In this document: in pieces, positions 26,405 to 36,509 of the stretch
Position numbering within the stretch: the first letter of the stretch is position 1
How the letters are laid out: every line of letters begins with the position of its first letter
Source of the DNA: Treponema sp.
GTDB taxonomy: Bacteria; Spirochaetota; Spirochaetia; Treponematales; Treponemataceae
DNA: 64,000 nucleotides
Assembly: GCA_017935745.1 (NCBI GenBank)
Contig: JAGBGX010000017.1
Span: 1-64,000, forward strand
Direction: 5' to 3'
Made by a program: the position numbers and the translations under genes
Notes under the pieces: model-generated
The model's input: the letters and a program-made list of their open reading frames with translations, nothing else
Told to the model about the DNA's origin: nothing
Databases searched by the model: none

Positions 26405-27763
26405 CTAGAAAATGTATGTCACGTACACTCCGCTCGACCATGCGTTGCGTGTTTTATCGTCAAAGGCGCGCCTGTTCTCCAGATTCACATACGCGTCAAT
26501 TGTCATGTGCTTGGAGAATTTGTACTTTACAGAAGGACGCGCAGTCAAAACATGCCCGCCGTCCCAGTCATCAGTTTCACTGCTGTCGTCCCAGCGTTCA
26601 TCCTTTGAGCCGAATGCCGCCGAACCGTACACACTGAACTGGAATTCCTTGCTGATCGGAAGAACCAGGCTTGCTCCTGTATACCATGCCGGAGTATAGT
26701 CATCATTCTCAAAAAGATTCAGGCCGATTTCAGGACGCAACGTGATGCTTGTCCGCGGAATTGTAAACGAAACGGCAGCTCCTGTTCCGTAAGACTGGTC
26801 ATCATCAGCGCTTGTAAACAGCGAGTCTACGGCAAGGTACACTTCAAGAATGAAATTTTTTGCTCCGATTGTCGCTCCCGTGTAGAAGTTTGCGCCGTCC
26901 TCAAAGGCTCCCTCCAGCGCAGCGCCGACTGAAATCCAGTCCACAGGGCTGACTTTCACGCCAAAGTTCACGGCAGGATCGTCCGTGTTGAATCCGTTCG
27001 GAATCGCCGTTCCAATCTCAAGGTCAAAGTCGCCGCTCATCACGTAGCGCAGTCCGATTGCGCGCTTTGCATACGTGCTTGCGTAGTGGACGAATCCCAC
27101 GACATCAGCTGTTCCCGGACGGTCAGGCGTGAATTTGTACGTAGTGTTTGTATTTTCATCTGATGAAGTCCGTGCAAAGGAACCTGAGCGGTCGTCATAC
27201 GCAGTGCTGAATCCGCCCTGGCGCACATGGGCATCTGCGCCCCACAGCCAGTCTCCGTAGCGCGGAGAAGGCCCTGCGCTCCAGTTCAGCTTTGTACCCA
27301 TTCCAAAGTCAAAGTTGCGGTTGATATGGTAGAAAAAATTCACATAGTAAGAATCAACGAGCGTATTGCTGGAGTTGACTGCATTCCAGCAGCCGCCCTG
27401 CGGTGTCGAATACGCCTTTCCGCCGGAATACTCCCCGTCTCCGTACCTCGAATTCCGTCCGTAATGAAGCGCAAGCGCATTCAGGTTTGTTGTCCCGATC
27501 TGGAAGTTGTCAATATCGCCGCCGTTCTGATAGTTCGCAAGAATACCCGTGCTGAGCATTCCTTCCATCGTGAATTTTCCCGCATCATAGCGCGCCTGAA
27601 ACACATCAGTCACGCCGTAATACATTGTGTCTCCGTCAAACGGATTTCCAAAGCCTGTCCACAGCGTATTCTTCATCGCCGGACCAGGCAAAACCTGCGC
27701 ATTCGCCGACACGCACAAAAGCAGCGCAGAAACTGCTCCTACAATCATTCTTTTCACAGTCAT
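26405..27763 (-). CDS. Outer-membrane beta-barrel protein
   Basis: A 452-residue exported protein. The signal peptide (MTVKRMIVGAVSALLLCVSANAQ) is followed by alternating-polarity strands rich in Tyr, Trp and Gly, and the chain ends SSGVYVTYIF, a good C-terminal beta-signal for the Bam machinery. Repeated D/N-rich turns (DDDQSYGTG, SSETDDWDGG) fit barrel loops. It resembles the treponemal major outer membrane proteins with unknown cargo; porin function is plausible. It stands alone with its own terminator, divergent from the lipoprotein gene at 27916. Confidence 0.78.
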   Translation of the reverse strand: MTVKRMIVGAVSALLLCVSANAQVLPGPAMKNTLWTGFGNPFDGDTMYYGVTDVFQARYDAGKFTMEGMLSTGILANYQNGGDIDNFQIGTTNLNALALHYGRNSRYGDGEYSGGKAYSTPQGGCWNAVNSSNTLVDSYYVNFFYHINRNFDFGMGTKLNWSAGPSPRYGDWLWGADAHVRQGGFSTAYDDRSGSFARTSSDENTNTTYKFTPDRPGTADVVGFVHYASTYAKRAIGLRYVMSGDFDLEIGTAIPNGFNTDDPAVNFGVKVSPVDWISVGAALEGAFEDGANFYTGATIGAKNFILEVYLAVDSLFTSADDDQSYGTGAAVSFTIPRTSITLRPEIGLNLFENDDYTPAWYTGASLVLPISKEFQFSVYGSAAFGSKDERWDDSSETDDWDGGHVLTARPSVKYKFSKHMTIDAYVNLENRRAFDDKTRNAWSSGVYVTYIF

Positions 27764-27851
27764 GCTCCCCGCATAAAAAGCCGAATTTCTTCCCTCTCAA
27801 AGTATAAAATATAATTTTATGCCAAAAAACATAAAAAATCAATGAAACTGC

Positions 27852-27880
27852 TTGAAAAAGTGAAATTCCTTTAGTATTTT
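27852..27880 (+). promoter_or_regulatory. Sigma-70-like promoter for the lipoprotein at 27916
   Basis: TTGAAA (27852-27857), 17-bp spacer, TATTTT (27875-27880), 36 bases before the start codon. Confidence 0.5.
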
Positions 27881-27915
27881 TTAAATACCCCATTTATCCT
27901 ATAGCAGGAGGCATC

Positions 27916-28584
27916 ATGAAACAATTCTTTTTTGCCGCGCTTTTTCTTGTGTCCGCAGTTTTTCTGGCAGGCTGCGCTTCCGCACCGCCAGCCGCAGGGA
28001 ACCAGGAAAGCAGGAATGAGCCTAAGAATGAAAAGCGTGTCATTCCCATAAACAACCCGCTTCCTGACGGAATCACCGGGCTGATAGACGGATTTGAAGA
28101 CGACAATTTCTGGTACGCGCTCGGAACCTCCAAAAAGGACGACTACTCCATTGACACAGAAGTGAGCGATGAATGGAGCACGTCCGGCGAAAACTGCGGC
28201 GTATGGACGTTTGCAAATATCCCGGAAGGAGCTGCCGCGACATTTCTGTGCGAGTCGCTTCCTGCCAGGGACTGGTCCGGCGCAACAGTGCTGCTTGCCG
28301 ACATAAACAACACATCGCGGGAGCCGCTCATCATGCACGTGGAAATTCAAAGCGGGCCGTCCCATGCCGTTTCCCGGACTGCTCCGGTTCAGCTTGGAAT
28401 CGGGGAGAACACAAACGTCATCTTTGATCTCTCGCACGGACTTACTGACGAAAGCGGCAGCTCAGTTCCGTTTCTTACTGATGCTGACGATGTGCGCGCC
28501 GTTTCATTTGCAATTGAAGGAAAATCCCGGGCGGGAACAGTTCAGGCGGACAGCATACGCATTGTCAGAAAACCGTCCAAGTAA
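27916..28584 (+). CDS. Lipoprotein with carbohydrate-binding-like beta-sandwich
   Basis: A 222-residue lipoprotein (signal MKQFFFAALFLVSAVFLAGC, lipobox LAGC) behind a strong AGGAGG site. After a Pro/Asn-rich linker comes one domain beginning IDGFEDDNFWYALGTSKKDD and ending ADSIRIVRKP. The 'FED...W' opening and the closing D-S-I-R-I strand are typical of CBM11-like jelly-roll domains that bind glycans or serve as structural modules. No catalytic domain is attached. Sugar binding is an inference from the fold pattern only. Confidence 0.7.
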   Translation: MKQFFFAALFLVSAVFLAGCASAPPAAGNQESRNEPKNEKRVIPINNPLPDGITGLIDGFEDDNFWYALGTSKKDDYSIDTEVSDEWSTSGENCGVWTFANIPEGAAATFLCESLPARDWSGATVLLADINNTSREPLIMHVEIQSGPSHAVSRTAPVQLGIGENTNVIFDLSHGLTDESGSSVPFLTDADDVRAVSFAIEGKSRAGTVQADSIRIVRKPSK

Positions 28585-28592
28585 CGGAAGTT

Positions 28593-30107
28593 CTACAGCT
28601 CTCCGTCTTTTTCCTGCGGACGTGAAAGCACAACCGGGCGCGTTTCCAGAACCGTTATGCCGCTGCCGAAAAGCATGCACGGCTGCAAGCGGCAGCGCTC
28701 TTCCCCGGAAGGCGAGGGCTTTTCAGCTTCAATCCTGTACAGCCCTGACAGCCGCGAGGCTGCGGACGCAGGCTGCGGACGGAACTGAACAAAGGACTCG
28801 CCCTGCATTTCAAAGCCGGTATATACTCCGCTTTCAGAAAACAGATCCCCGGAAAACAGGTATGTTCCGTCCTGAAGCTTCAAGGAAAGCCCGTCAGACG
28901 TATTCCATGAGCGCGCCTTTTCAAGCACAGTTTTGAGCAGCCTGCTGCGCTCAGTCTTTTCCTTTCTGAGCGGAACGGCTTTTTTTTCCGTCTTCCTGTA
29001 GCTGCCGTCCCAGACAGCGCTTTCGCTGATAAGCATGCGCACGTCATCCTGAATGCGCACATGAATTTCATCCGTGCTTTTCAAGGAAATGTCAACGCGC
29101 CGCTGAAGGTTTTCAATTCCCTGGTTTACAGCCGAAAGGTACATTCCGTTGCGGCGGAGATTGCTGTGCACCCAGCTGTACACTTCCTCCGTGTCATCCT
29201 TGAAAAAAATAAGCTCCCTGGCTCCGTAGTCAAAGAAAAGATACCGCTTGCCGCTGTCAGAGCCTTCGCTCATATACCACAGCCCGTTCAAAAAATGGGC
29301 AAACGTAGAGACAGTTCCGTCCTGAATCCGGGCAAGCTCTTTCGCCGCAATCCGGCTTCCGGCAACGCGCACCGTCTTAGTCTGTGTGTACCGCTGCTCT
29401 GCGGGATTCCACTCATACTGAATTTGCAGCTGGTCTGTGCTGCCGGGATTCTCTGTGTCGGAGGCGTACACCCAGATCGGAAAGCTCGCGCCGTTCGCCT
29501 TTGAGCGCTCATACGCATCATACCTGTCAAGCTGCTGAATAAACACGGTGCCGTCGCCCCGCAGATCCGCAATGTTCCGCAGGGAAAAGCGTCCTCCCGC
29601 GCCGGAGACAAAAAACGCCTTGAGCACAGAGTCGCCGTTTTCAGCGAACCCCTGGTACACAAGCGAAACACGGTGCTCGCCGGTCAAGTCAATTCCTGTA
29701 TATGAAAATGTCTGCGCCTGGGAAATTTCAGTTGCAAGAACAGCCGTGCGCTCATAGGAGGAAGTTCTTGGATTGTACATTCCGATTATAATGGAAAGGT
29801 ACGGGCTTGCCATCGTCCGCACTGCGTTCACCTGATCATCGTATCCGTCGCCGTCAAGATCCGTGCTTATCATGCTGATGAGAGTCTCATCGCTATGGAG
29901 CGGAATCAGGGAAACAAGCGCAGAATCCTCATCCGATGAAGCAGTCCCTGACGAAGAACCCGCCGCTGCGCCGCCTGACTGTGGAACTACAACAGAATAT
30001 GACGGGCCGAGCGTCTGAGGCTTGCTGATATACATCCTTGAAACAAAGGCAACGATGCCGGCTGCCGCCGCAATCACAAAAAGAGCATAGGTAACCTTTT
30101 TTTTCAT
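28593..30107 (-). CDS. Pallilysin (TP0751)-family membrane-anchored protein
   Basis: A 504-residue protein with an N-terminal anchor (MKKKVTYALFVIAAAAGIVA), a Ser/Gly linker, a region with a calcium-type DLDGDGYDD loop (83-91), and a C-terminal half that aligns well, from memory, with T. pallidum TP0751: HFLNGLWYMSE, YLFFDYGARELIFF, MYLSAVNQGIENLQRRVDI, then EIHVRIQDDV and AVWDGSYRK. TP0751 is a lipocalin-fold vascular adhesin reported to have protease activity linked to an HEVIH motif; here the same place reads TDEIH (345-349). The start at 30107 lacks a clear Shine-Dalgarno, and the frame extends upstream to 30176. Confidence 0.75.
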   Translation of the reverse strand: MKKKVTYALFVIAAAAGIVAFVSRMYISKPQTLGPSYSVVVPQSGGAAAGSSSGTASSDEDSALVSLIPLHSDETLISMISTDLDGDGYDDQVNAVRTMASPYLSIIIGMYNPRTSSYERTAVLATEISQAQTFSYTGIDLTGEHRVSLVYQGFAENGDSVLKAFFVSGAGGRFSLRNIADLRGDGTVFIQQLDRYDAYERSKANGASFPIWVYASDTENPGSTDQLQIQYEWNPAEQRYTQTKTVRVAGSRIAAKELARIQDGTVSTFAHFLNGLWYMSEGSDSGKRYLFFDYGARELIFFKDDTEEVYSWVHSNLRRNGMYLSAVNQGIENLQRRVDISLKSTDEIHVRIQDDVRMLISESAVWDGSYRKTEKKAVPLRKEKTERSRLLKTVLEKARSWNTSDGLSLKLQDGTYLFSGDLFSESGVYTGFEMQGESFVQFRPQPASAASRLSGLYRIEAEKPSPSGEERCRLQPCMLFGSGITVLETRPVVLSRPQEKDGEL

Positions 30108-30223
30108 AAGGAGATGATACAGGAGTTGCCGATGATTTTCAAGGCTTTTCCCGCCCGCATGAGCATCCTGCTGCACGCAGAGCCGCCGGCTGGAAATCCG
30201 GCGGCATGGCCGCTATTTTTCGT

Positions 30224-30862
30224 TTAATGAGATTTTTTGGGGAACAGCTTTTTAAAGTCAACGAGAACAACGGCAGAATCGCGCGCGCTGTCTATGTCCG
30301 TTATCTTTCCAAGCTTCCGGTAAAAGTCAATGAGCGGAGCCGTCTCCTTCCGGTAGACTGCAAGCCGGTTTGTAATTGACTCAAGCTTGTCGTCCTCGCG
30401 GGTAAACAGCTCCCCGCCGCACTTGTCGCACTTGCCTTCAACTTTCGGCGGCATGAATTTGACATTGTAGTTCGCCTTGCAGGACTTGCATACGCGGCGG
30501 TTTGACAGGCGGGCAATAATCAGGTCATTGTCAACCTCAAAATTCACCACCTTTACATCAATTCCGAGCTTTTCAAATGCCTCCGCCTGCGGAATCGTGC
30601 GCGGAAACCCGTCAAGAATAAAGCCGTTCTTGCAGTCATCCTTCTTGAGCCTGTCCTCCACAATTTCAAGCACAACATCATCGCTCACAAGCGCGCCCGA
30701 GTCAAGAATCGACTTTACCTTTTTTCCAAGCTCAGTCTGATTCTTGATGTTCTCACGGAAAATGTCTCCTGTGGAAATCTGCGGAATGCCGTATTCTTCG
30801 GCAACCTGAGATGCAAGCGTTCCTTTGCCCGCCCCTGGCGGCCCTAAAAAGATAAAGTTCAT
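30224..30862 (-). CDS. adk: Adenylate kinase
   Basis: A 212-residue enzyme that interconverts ATP + AMP and 2 ADP. The P-loop GPPGAGKGT (7-15), the AMP-site TGDIFR and LDGFPRT motifs, and a long LID are present. The LID holds four cysteines, C125-C128 and C145-C148, forming a structural zinc site as in Gram-positive adenylate kinases. AGGAGA precedes the ATG. It lies between the pallilysin-family gene and tyrS on the same strand but about 100 bases from each. Confidence 0.98.
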   Translation of the reverse strand: MNFIFLGPPGAGKGTLASQVAEEYGIPQISTGDIFRENIKNQTELGKKVKSILDSGALVSDDVVLEIVEDRLKKDDCKNGFILDGFPRTIPQAEAFEKLGIDVKVVNFEVDNDLIIARLSNRRVCKSCKANYNVKFMPPKVEGKCDKCGGELFTREDDKLESITNRLAVYRKETAPLIDFYRKLGKITDIDSARDSAVVLVDFKKLFPKKSH

Positions 30863-30961
30863 TTTTGTCTCCTGATAAAAAGCATTTTCCGGCCCGAAGG
30901 CCGCCGCAGATCCGGCTGCGGTCAGCGTTTTTCTCTATTATAAATCATAATCAGCAAAATC

Positions 30962-32194
30962 TCAAACAAATTTGAGGATATACTGCTTTTTTTTGCCGCG
31001 CCGAAGCACAATCGCCTTTCCTTCGATTGCATCCGCACGAGAAACAGGAGCATTTTCATCGCTGCATTTCTGCCCGTTCAGCGTGATTGAGCCTGCCGCA
31101 AGAAATTCCCGTGCCTCGCGCCTGCTGGAAGCAATCTTATTGTTTACAAGCACGTCAATCAGCGGCGTTCCGTCAGCAATTTCCACCGTGGGAACATCCT
31201 TGAAGCCGATTTCAATGTCTGCCAGGCTCAGCGACTTGACATTCCCGGAAAAAAGAGAGCGGCTTATGTCCACCGCCTTTTCAAATTCAGCCTCTCCGTG
31301 CAAGTCAGTGATGATTTCCCGCGCCAGAGCCTTGTGAGCCTCGCGGAGCTCAGGCTGCGCCCGGTTGCGTTCGGCAAGCTCTTCAATCTGCTCCTTTGAA
31401 AGGAACGTAAAGATTTTCAGGTAGTCAGTCACCATGGAATCGTCAACATTCACCAGGTACTGGTACAGCTCGTAGCCGGATGTTCTGCTGATGTCGAGCC
31501 AGAGCGCGTTGCCGGCGCTTTTTCCGAACTTGTTCCCGTACTTGTCAAGCACAAGCGGCATCGTGAATCCGTAGGCTTCCTTCCCTTCAATCTTGCGGAT
31601 AAGCTCAAGCCCTGTCGTGATGTTTCCCCACTGGTCCGCGCCTTCAGCCTGAAGGATGCAGTTCTTGTTGCGGTAGAGCCACAGAAAATCGTAGCCCTGC
31701 AAAAGCGTGTACGAAAATTCAGCGAACGTGATGCCTGTTTCGAGGCGGCGGGCGATAATGTCCTTGGAAAGCATATAGCTCACGTTTATGTACTTCCCGA
31801 TGTCACGCAGGAATTCAAGGAACGTGTAGTCCTTTGTCCAGTCATAGTTGTTCACTATTTCCGCCTTTCCTTCAAAAATGCGGTCAACCTGCGCCCTGAT
31901 TCCCGCAAGGTTTCTGTTCAGCAGCTCATGGCTGATGATTTCGCGCTCCGCAGTCGGCCGCGGATCCCCGATAAGCCCCGTGGAGCCGCCGCACAGCAGA
32001 ATAGGATGATGCCCCGCTTTTGCAAGCCGCTTTGCAGTCACCAGAGAGGAATAATGCCCCAGATGAAGGCTGGGAGCCGTAGGGTCAGTTCCCCAGTAAA
32101 AGGTTATTTTCTCATTGTTCAGCTTGTCCGCAATATCTTCCCCGGCAACGTCCTTTACCAGGCCGCGCCACTGAAGCTCTTCAAAAAACGTCAT
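30962..32194 (-). CDS. tyrS: Tyrosine--tRNA ligase
   Basis: A 410-residue class I aminoacyl-tRNA synthetase. The ATP-binding HLGH motif (44-47, in APSLHLGHYSS), the tyrosine-binding YTLLQGYDFLWLY and ADQWGNI segments, and the KFGKS signature near residue 230 are all present, followed by an S4 RNA-binding domain (last about 65 residues). It charges tRNA-Tyr in the cytoplasm. No T-box leader is seen upstream; the region instead holds repeat R3. Confidence 0.97.
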   Translation of the reverse strand: MTFFEELQWRGLVKDVAGEDIADKLNNEKITFYWGTDPTAPSLHLGHYSSLVTAKRLAKAGHHPILLCGGSTGLIGDPRPTAEREIISHELLNRNLAGIRAQVDRIFEGKAEIVNNYDWTKDYTFLEFLRDIGKYINVSYMLSKDIIARRLETGITFAEFSYTLLQGYDFLWLYRNKNCILQAEGADQWGNITTGLELIRKIEGKEAYGFTMPLVLDKYGNKFGKSAGNALWLDISRTSGYELYQYLVNVDDSMVTDYLKIFTFLSKEQIEELAERNRAQPELREAHKALAREIITDLHGEAEFEKAVDISRSLFSGNVKSLSLADIEIGFKDVPTVEIADGTPLIDVLVNNKIASSRREAREFLAAGSITLNGQKCSDENAPVSRADAIEGKAIVLRRGKKKQYILKFV

Positions 32195-32225
32195 CGTCCA
32201 CCTCGGAAATGCATGCAGTTTTCAC

Positions 32226-32326
32226 AGGGAACCTCGAAAAACTTCAGTTTTCAAGGCAGCCCTAAAAACGCGATGCTGTAAATCGCTGCGCTTTAAAAAA
32301 TCTATTGAAAAACAGTTTTAAAGCGC
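32226..32326 (+). repeat. Structured intergenic repeat, divergent copy R3
   Basis: It contains an outer stem AGGG/CCCT (32226-32229 and 32260-32263) around AAAAC-TTCA-GTTTT (32238-32251), a GCGAT/ATCGC hairpin (32270-32286), and an 11-bp hairpin GCGCTTTAAAA/TTTTAAAGCGC (32288-32298 with 32316-32326). It has the TTCA-loop module and general order of the other copies, but lacks the ACAGTTTGC module. Confidence 0.55.
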
Positions 32327-32411
32327 CTCATACTTTATCATTTTTCAGGAAGATATGCTACCGCCTTCAGGCAGCAGCGGCGCATTCCAGCCAGTCCGCA
32401 GGCAGGGTTCT

Positions 32412-34490
32412 TTAATCCACCGTAAACTGGCTCACTTCGCCGAGCAGCATCTCGATGTTTGACTCGTTCCGCCGGGCGCCGCCGTCCATTTCGCGCACAG
32501 AAGATCCTATGCGCTTGACGCTGTTTATCATGGAATAGGTGCCTTCCCGGATTGTCACGACGACATCATCAAGCTGTGTGAGCTTTTCTGAAAGAATGCG
32601 GCTCTGCTCCATGCACTGCCGGGAGCTTCTGCGTGTTTCTTCGCTCGCATCATTTATAGCCTGTATCGCGCCGAGCACATCCTCCCCCGAACGCTGCTGC
32701 GTCTCCATCGCCTCAGACATAGTCTTTTCATGCGTGCGCACGGCGTCCGCAAGCTCATACACCTTGTCAAATGCGCTGCCCATCATGCTTCCGGCCTCAG
32801 TCATATTGCTGATTATGTCGAGCGCCTCCTGAATGACTTCAGCCGCACGTTTTGCTTCCCTGTTTGAATTTTCAGCGAGCTTGCGGATTTCATCGGCGAC
32901 AACGGCAAATCCCTTTCCGCTTTCCCCTGCATGCGCGGCTTCAATTGCGGCGTTCATGGCAAGCAGGTTTGTCTGTGCGGCGATTGACTGAATCACCTTG
33001 CTCGTCTCAAGGATAGAGCCTGACTTTTCCGCCAGCTGCGAGATTGTGCGGTTCACGTTTTCAAGCGTGTTCTTGCCTTCTTCCGTCCGGGAAATCATGC
33101 TGCCGAGAATCTCATCGCTCTGCCTGATAAGCGCGGCAAAGGACTCAATGCTGCCGGTGATGAGCTTTACCGCTTGCACCGATGACGCTATGCTTTCGCT
33201 CTGGCTTTCCGCCGCGCTGTTCACCTGCTCAACTGAGCTGTTTATGGAGCCGACTGCTGCCACCATTTCGTTCACCGCCACGTCCTGTGCGGCTGTCTGG
33301 CTCTGAATAGTCGATATGCCTTCGTCCATCTGCTCCAGCGCGCTGATTGTAAGGGATGCGCCGGAAGACAGCGTCTGCCCCGTCTCCTTCATGGAAGACG
33401 CGCTTGACTTCATTGAGCGCACAATCGACTGAATCTTTTCAATGAATTTGTTGAAGTCTCCCACAAGCAGCGCAAACAGCCTGATCATGCCGCGGGTGTC
33501 AACATCAATCCGCTTTGTCAGGTCCGCATCCCCGGAGGCAATCCGGGAGACTGTCTTTTGCAGCGCGGAAAGCGGCTTGAAGAACTTCCGCATGGAAAGC
33601 ACAAGCACGGCGGCAAGCAGCACCGCAAACACAATCAGGAGCGGAATGACGGCATTGCGGATGCAGTCCCCGAGCGTATACGGCATGAACATCACGAGCG
33701 ACCAGCCGAGCGACTCAATCGGAATCGGCGCAAACACAAACACGCCCTTGGACGTTTTTTTCACGCGGACTGACGCGGCATCGGGGCTGATTCCCTGGAG
33801 CGGAAGCATCGTGTCAAGCTGCACTTTTTTTTCGATGATGGCGGGGTCATTTGCGCCGGTGACTTCGTGCTTTTCGTTGTAGAGCAGCATCGTAATCCGG
33901 CTGTCAAGGCCCTGGTACATTTTGTCCACAAAGCTGCCGAGCGGAATTCCCGTGCCGGTCACTCCGGTCGCCTTTCCCCGGGAATCGCGCACGATTGCGT
34001 CCACCCACAGCTGTGTCTGCTTGAGCGCGGGATCATAGCTGACAAAAAGCACATAGTCGCCGCTGTTCGACATAATCTCGCCGAACCATGCGTTTTCCGC
34101 AAGCGCAGGGTCGAGCGTGTACAGTTCCTTTCCGTCAAGGTAATACTTCTTGTCCGCATCGGAAATCCAGAACACGCCCTTGCTCAGATAGTTCTTTCTG
34201 TATGATTCAAATTCCTCGAACGCAAGGGGCTTTTCCTCCCTGCTGCCGGGATGCTCCATGTAGTCCTTGATGACTGCCGAATCAATCATTTTTATGGCAA
34301 GGCGGATTTCCGGGGTGAAGTCGCATTGGAATGAAAGCAGCTTCTGCTGCGCGCTCTGCAAGAGCAGCTCCGATGCGCCTGAATTGAAAAGAGAGCGCGA
34401 CATAAGCGCCGTAAACACAACCGCAGCCGCAGCGCACACAGCAGCTGCCGCCGCCCTGCCGAACACACCGAACAGATTCTTGCTTTTCAT
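32412..34490 (-). CDS. Methyl-accepting chemotaxis protein
   Basis: A 692-residue transducer. A first membrane helix (about 12-32) leads to a periplasmic Cache-type sensor domain (about 35-275, with [13 protein letters not shown] and [19 protein letters not shown]), a second helix (about 282-302), a HAMP domain ([15 protein letters not shown]) and a long cytoplasmic coiled coil with the conserved hairpin tip [35 protein letters not shown] that contacts CheA/CheW. Such Cache receptors usually sense amino or organic acids; the ligand here is unknown. It forms a single unit between repeat R3 and the CsgG-like cluster. Confidence 0.95.
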   Translation of the reverse strand: MKSKNLFGVFGRAAAAAVCAAAAVVFTALMSRSLFNSGASELLLQSAQQKLLSFQCDFTPEIRLAIKMIDSAVIKDYMEHPGSREEKPLAFEEFESYRKNYLSKGVFWISDADKKYYLDGKELYTLDPALAENAWFGEIMSNSGDYVLFVSYDPALKQTQLWVDAIVRDSRGKATGVTGTGIPLGSFVDKMYQGLDSRITMLLYNEKHEVTGANDPAIIEKKVQLDTMLPLQGISPDAASVRVKKTSKGVFVFAPIPIESLGWSLVMFMPYTLGDCIRNAVIPLLIVFAVLLAAVLVLSMRKFFKPLSALQKTVSRIASGDADLTKRIDVDTRGMIRLFALLVGDFNKFIEKIQSIVRSMKSSASSMKETGQTLSSGASLTISALEQMDEGISTIQSQTAAQDVAVNEMVAAVGSINSSVEQVNSAAESQSESIASSVQAVKLITGSIESFAALIRQSDEILGSMISRTEEGKNTLENVNRTISQLAEKSGSILETSKVIQSIAAQTNLLAMNAAIEAAHAGESGKGFAVVADEIRKLAENSNREAKRAAEVIQEALDIISNMTEAGSMMGSAFDKVYELADAVRTHEKTMSEAMETQQRSGEDVLGAIQAINDASEETRRSSRQCMEQSRILSEKLTQLDDVVVTIREGTYSMINSVKRIGSSVREMDGGARRNESNIEMLLGEVSQFTVD

Positions 34491-34605
34491 ACAGTACGCT
34501 CCACTCCATCAGTCCATTGCTGAATAGCGGCGGCCATACAGCCGCTTTCGTTTAAGTATATCAAACAACTGCTGTTATTGCAAGAAAAAAAAGCAGCACC
34601 GGGGA

Positions 34606-35394
34606 CTACTCCGTGCCGGCAGTCCTCACAAACGAGATGCGCACCAAATCTTCACCGCCGTCATCTTTGGGAACAAGGATGTTGAACGAGTTGAACTCGC
34701 CGTTAAACTTGTAGACGCTCCGCCAGCTCAGGCGAGACGACGAAAGCCGCGCGTTTATCCGCAGGAAATTCTTGTCGTATGAGTACGTGCCCTTTCCGCT
34801 TTCCGCGCCGCCGAAGTCGCCGTCGGACGATGTTTTCACCGTGCAACTTCCTTTTTCCGCGAATGTGATTTCGTACACGCTGCCGCCGGGAACCTCGCCC
34901 TCCCACGTGCCGAGGAAGCGGTTGGGGGACGGCATTTTCTTGACACACTCGCGCGCGAACTGCGGAAGCTGCCGCGTGAAGTCGTCCCACGTAACGCACG
35001 TCATCTTCGCCGAATGAAGGACTTTCGCGCTTTCCACTTCGACCATTCGTGCCGTCACGTACAGCGTCGCACCGAGCGTGCTGACAGAGCCGGTAATCAC
35101 GCAGTCGGCGTTCACCATCCTTCCCGCAGCCTTCACGGTCTTCGCGTCCGTCCAGCCGGACATCTGGAAGTCCATCTCCTCAAGCACGCGGTCAATCCGC
35201 TTTCGCTCCACAACGGTGATTCCGTCGATGCGGACCAGCTCGTCGGAAAGCAGGTCGCTCATCGTGCCCGTGCGGCTGTCGAGGCAGAAGTCGTCCGACT
35301 CAAAGCCCAGCACCGCCACCGTCTGTGCGGAAAGGGGTGCGAGCAACGCTGCAAAAAGAGCGGCGGTTGCGATAATTGTTTTGATTGATTTCAT
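34606..35394 (-). CDS. CsgG/LpoB-like exported protein
   Basis: A 262-residue exported protein (signal MKSIKTIIATAALFAALLAPLSAQ, no lipobox). Residues about 24-155 resemble the CsgG/curli-assembly-like alpha/beta domain, with TVAVLGFES, LLSDELVRIDGITVVERKRIDRVLEEM and ADCVITGSV. The C-terminal about 105 residues (RFLGTWEGEVPGGSVYEITFAEKG) look like a small lipocalin-like or META-type beta domain. In other bacteria CsgG-type domains build export pores or regulate cell-wall synthases; in treponemes they occur as paralogous families of unknown role. It is first in a row of four CsgG-like genes on this strand. Confidence 0.7.
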   Translation of the reverse strand: MKSIKTIIATAALFAALLAPLSAQTVAVLGFESDDFCLDSRTGTMSDLLSDELVRIDGITVVERKRIDRVLEEMDFQMSGWTDAKTVKAAGRMVNADCVITGSVSTLGATLYVTARMVEVESAKVLHSAKMTCVTWDDFTRQLPQFARECVKKMPSPNRFLGTWEGEVPGGSVYEITFAEKGSCTVKTSSDGDFGGAESGKGTYSYDKNFLRINARLSSSRLSWRSVYKFNGEFNSFNILVPKDDGGEDLVRISFVRTAGTE

Positions 35395-35443
35395 GTGGGT
35401 TACTCCTTGGAATTGAAAATACGTTTATGACTTTTCCGAACGG

Positions 35444-36478
35444 CTAAAAAGCCCGAACCGCCACGACACAACTGTAGAGGTTCTTGTAGTTGTACTCGTT
35501 GTAGCTGTTCTGGGCACCGTCGCTGAACCTCTGATTCCACGCGTAGCTACTATTGTCCTGCGACGACGACCAATGCCATGCATCGCTGACAATCTTTCCG
35601 CTTTTCCGAAGATTTTCATATATCAAGTTCAGTTCAAGCCTGCTCGGAAGATACCATTCGCCTTCTTTCGTTGTTCCCGTAAAATACCGCGAGCATGCAT
35701 ACGCCGCACAGTTTGACGGAGTAAGCGATTGTTCATGTGTATAATTGACAATATGAGCCGTGTTGAGTTTTCCCGCTCCCACACCATCCATCGTGTTTAT
35801 ATTGCACCATTTTTTATTTCCGCACGGACACCATGTTGTGCTCCCCAGTTCTACCGGCGAACACTCAAGGTAATGGCAGATGACGGGACTTGCATTGTCC
35901 GATTCATAGACAGGAAACCCCGCCTCGGAATAGTAGAACACATATCCGCCTCCCGGTCCAAAATCACCGATGTCATAACTTCCCGCCGCAGCATTCTGCG
36001 GTTTGGAAAGGTTCTTTGTAAGTTCCCGGCACATCGCGGGAAATCTGCTGAAAAGCTCGTCCACATCGCCCACACGCTCATCAGAAGACGAAATGATTTC
36101 GGTGGAATTTACGTCCAGAATTTGAACAATGAACATAACCTGCGTCCTGAATTTCATCGCCTGCCCGGTAACAACGACATTCGCGTTCAGCGCCTTTCCG
36201 AGTTTCGCCACCTTGTCGTTGTTCGACCAGTCCGACAGCTGGAAATTCTGCTGTGCCTTGATTTTGTCAAAGCTGCTCCGGTCAACAACAGAGCATTTCC
36301 CCGTCCGCACAAATTCCGACAGGAACATTCGGTAGACCACATCCACCTCTTCCTGCGGCACTCCGCTCGAATCAAACGGCACGACCACCGCCACCGTTTT
36401 CTGCTGCTCCTTTGCAAATGCAACGGAACAGCAAAGTGCGGCGACCATAAGCAAAAGGATTGTGATTCTTGCTTTCAT
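35444..36478 (-). CDS. CsgG-like exported protein with C-terminal DUF1566 (Lcl) domain, variable 3' end
   Basis: A 344-residue protein: signal peptide (MKARITILLLMVAALCCSVAFA), CsgG-like domain (about 25-160: TVAVVVPFDSSG, VVDRSSFDKIKAQQNFQ, ANVVVTGQAM), then a DUF1566/Lcl C-type-lectin-like domain starting YDIGDFGPGGGYVFY and containing GEWYLPSRLELNLIYENL and WHWSSSQ. The segment at 35468-35572 has the same framework codons as the gene at 39209, with variation confined to the first two positions of Asn/Tyr/Asp/Ser-type codons (see findings). DUF1566 domains are known targets of some diversity-generating retroelements. Probably displayed at the surface for ligand binding. Confidence 0.75.
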   Translation of the reverse strand: MKARITILLLMVAALCCSVAFAKEQQKTVAVVVPFDSSGVPQEEVDVVYRMFLSEFVRTGKCSVVDRSSFDKIKAQQNFQLSDWSNNDKVAKLGKALNANVVVTGQAMKFRTQVMFIVQILDVNSTEIISSSDERVGDVDELFSRFPAMCRELTKNLSKPQNAAAGSYDIGDFGPGGGYVFYYSEAGFPVYESDNASPVICHYLECSPVELGSTTWCPCGNKKWCNINTMDGVGAGKLNTAHIVNYTHEQSLTPSNCAAYACSRYFTGTTKEGEWYLPSRLELNLIYENLRKSGKIVSDAWHWSSSQDNSSYAWNQRFSDGAQNSYNEYNYKNLYSCVVAVRAF

Positions 36479-36509
36479 TTTGTTTCCTCCGTGTTGTTTT
36501 TATAAACGA

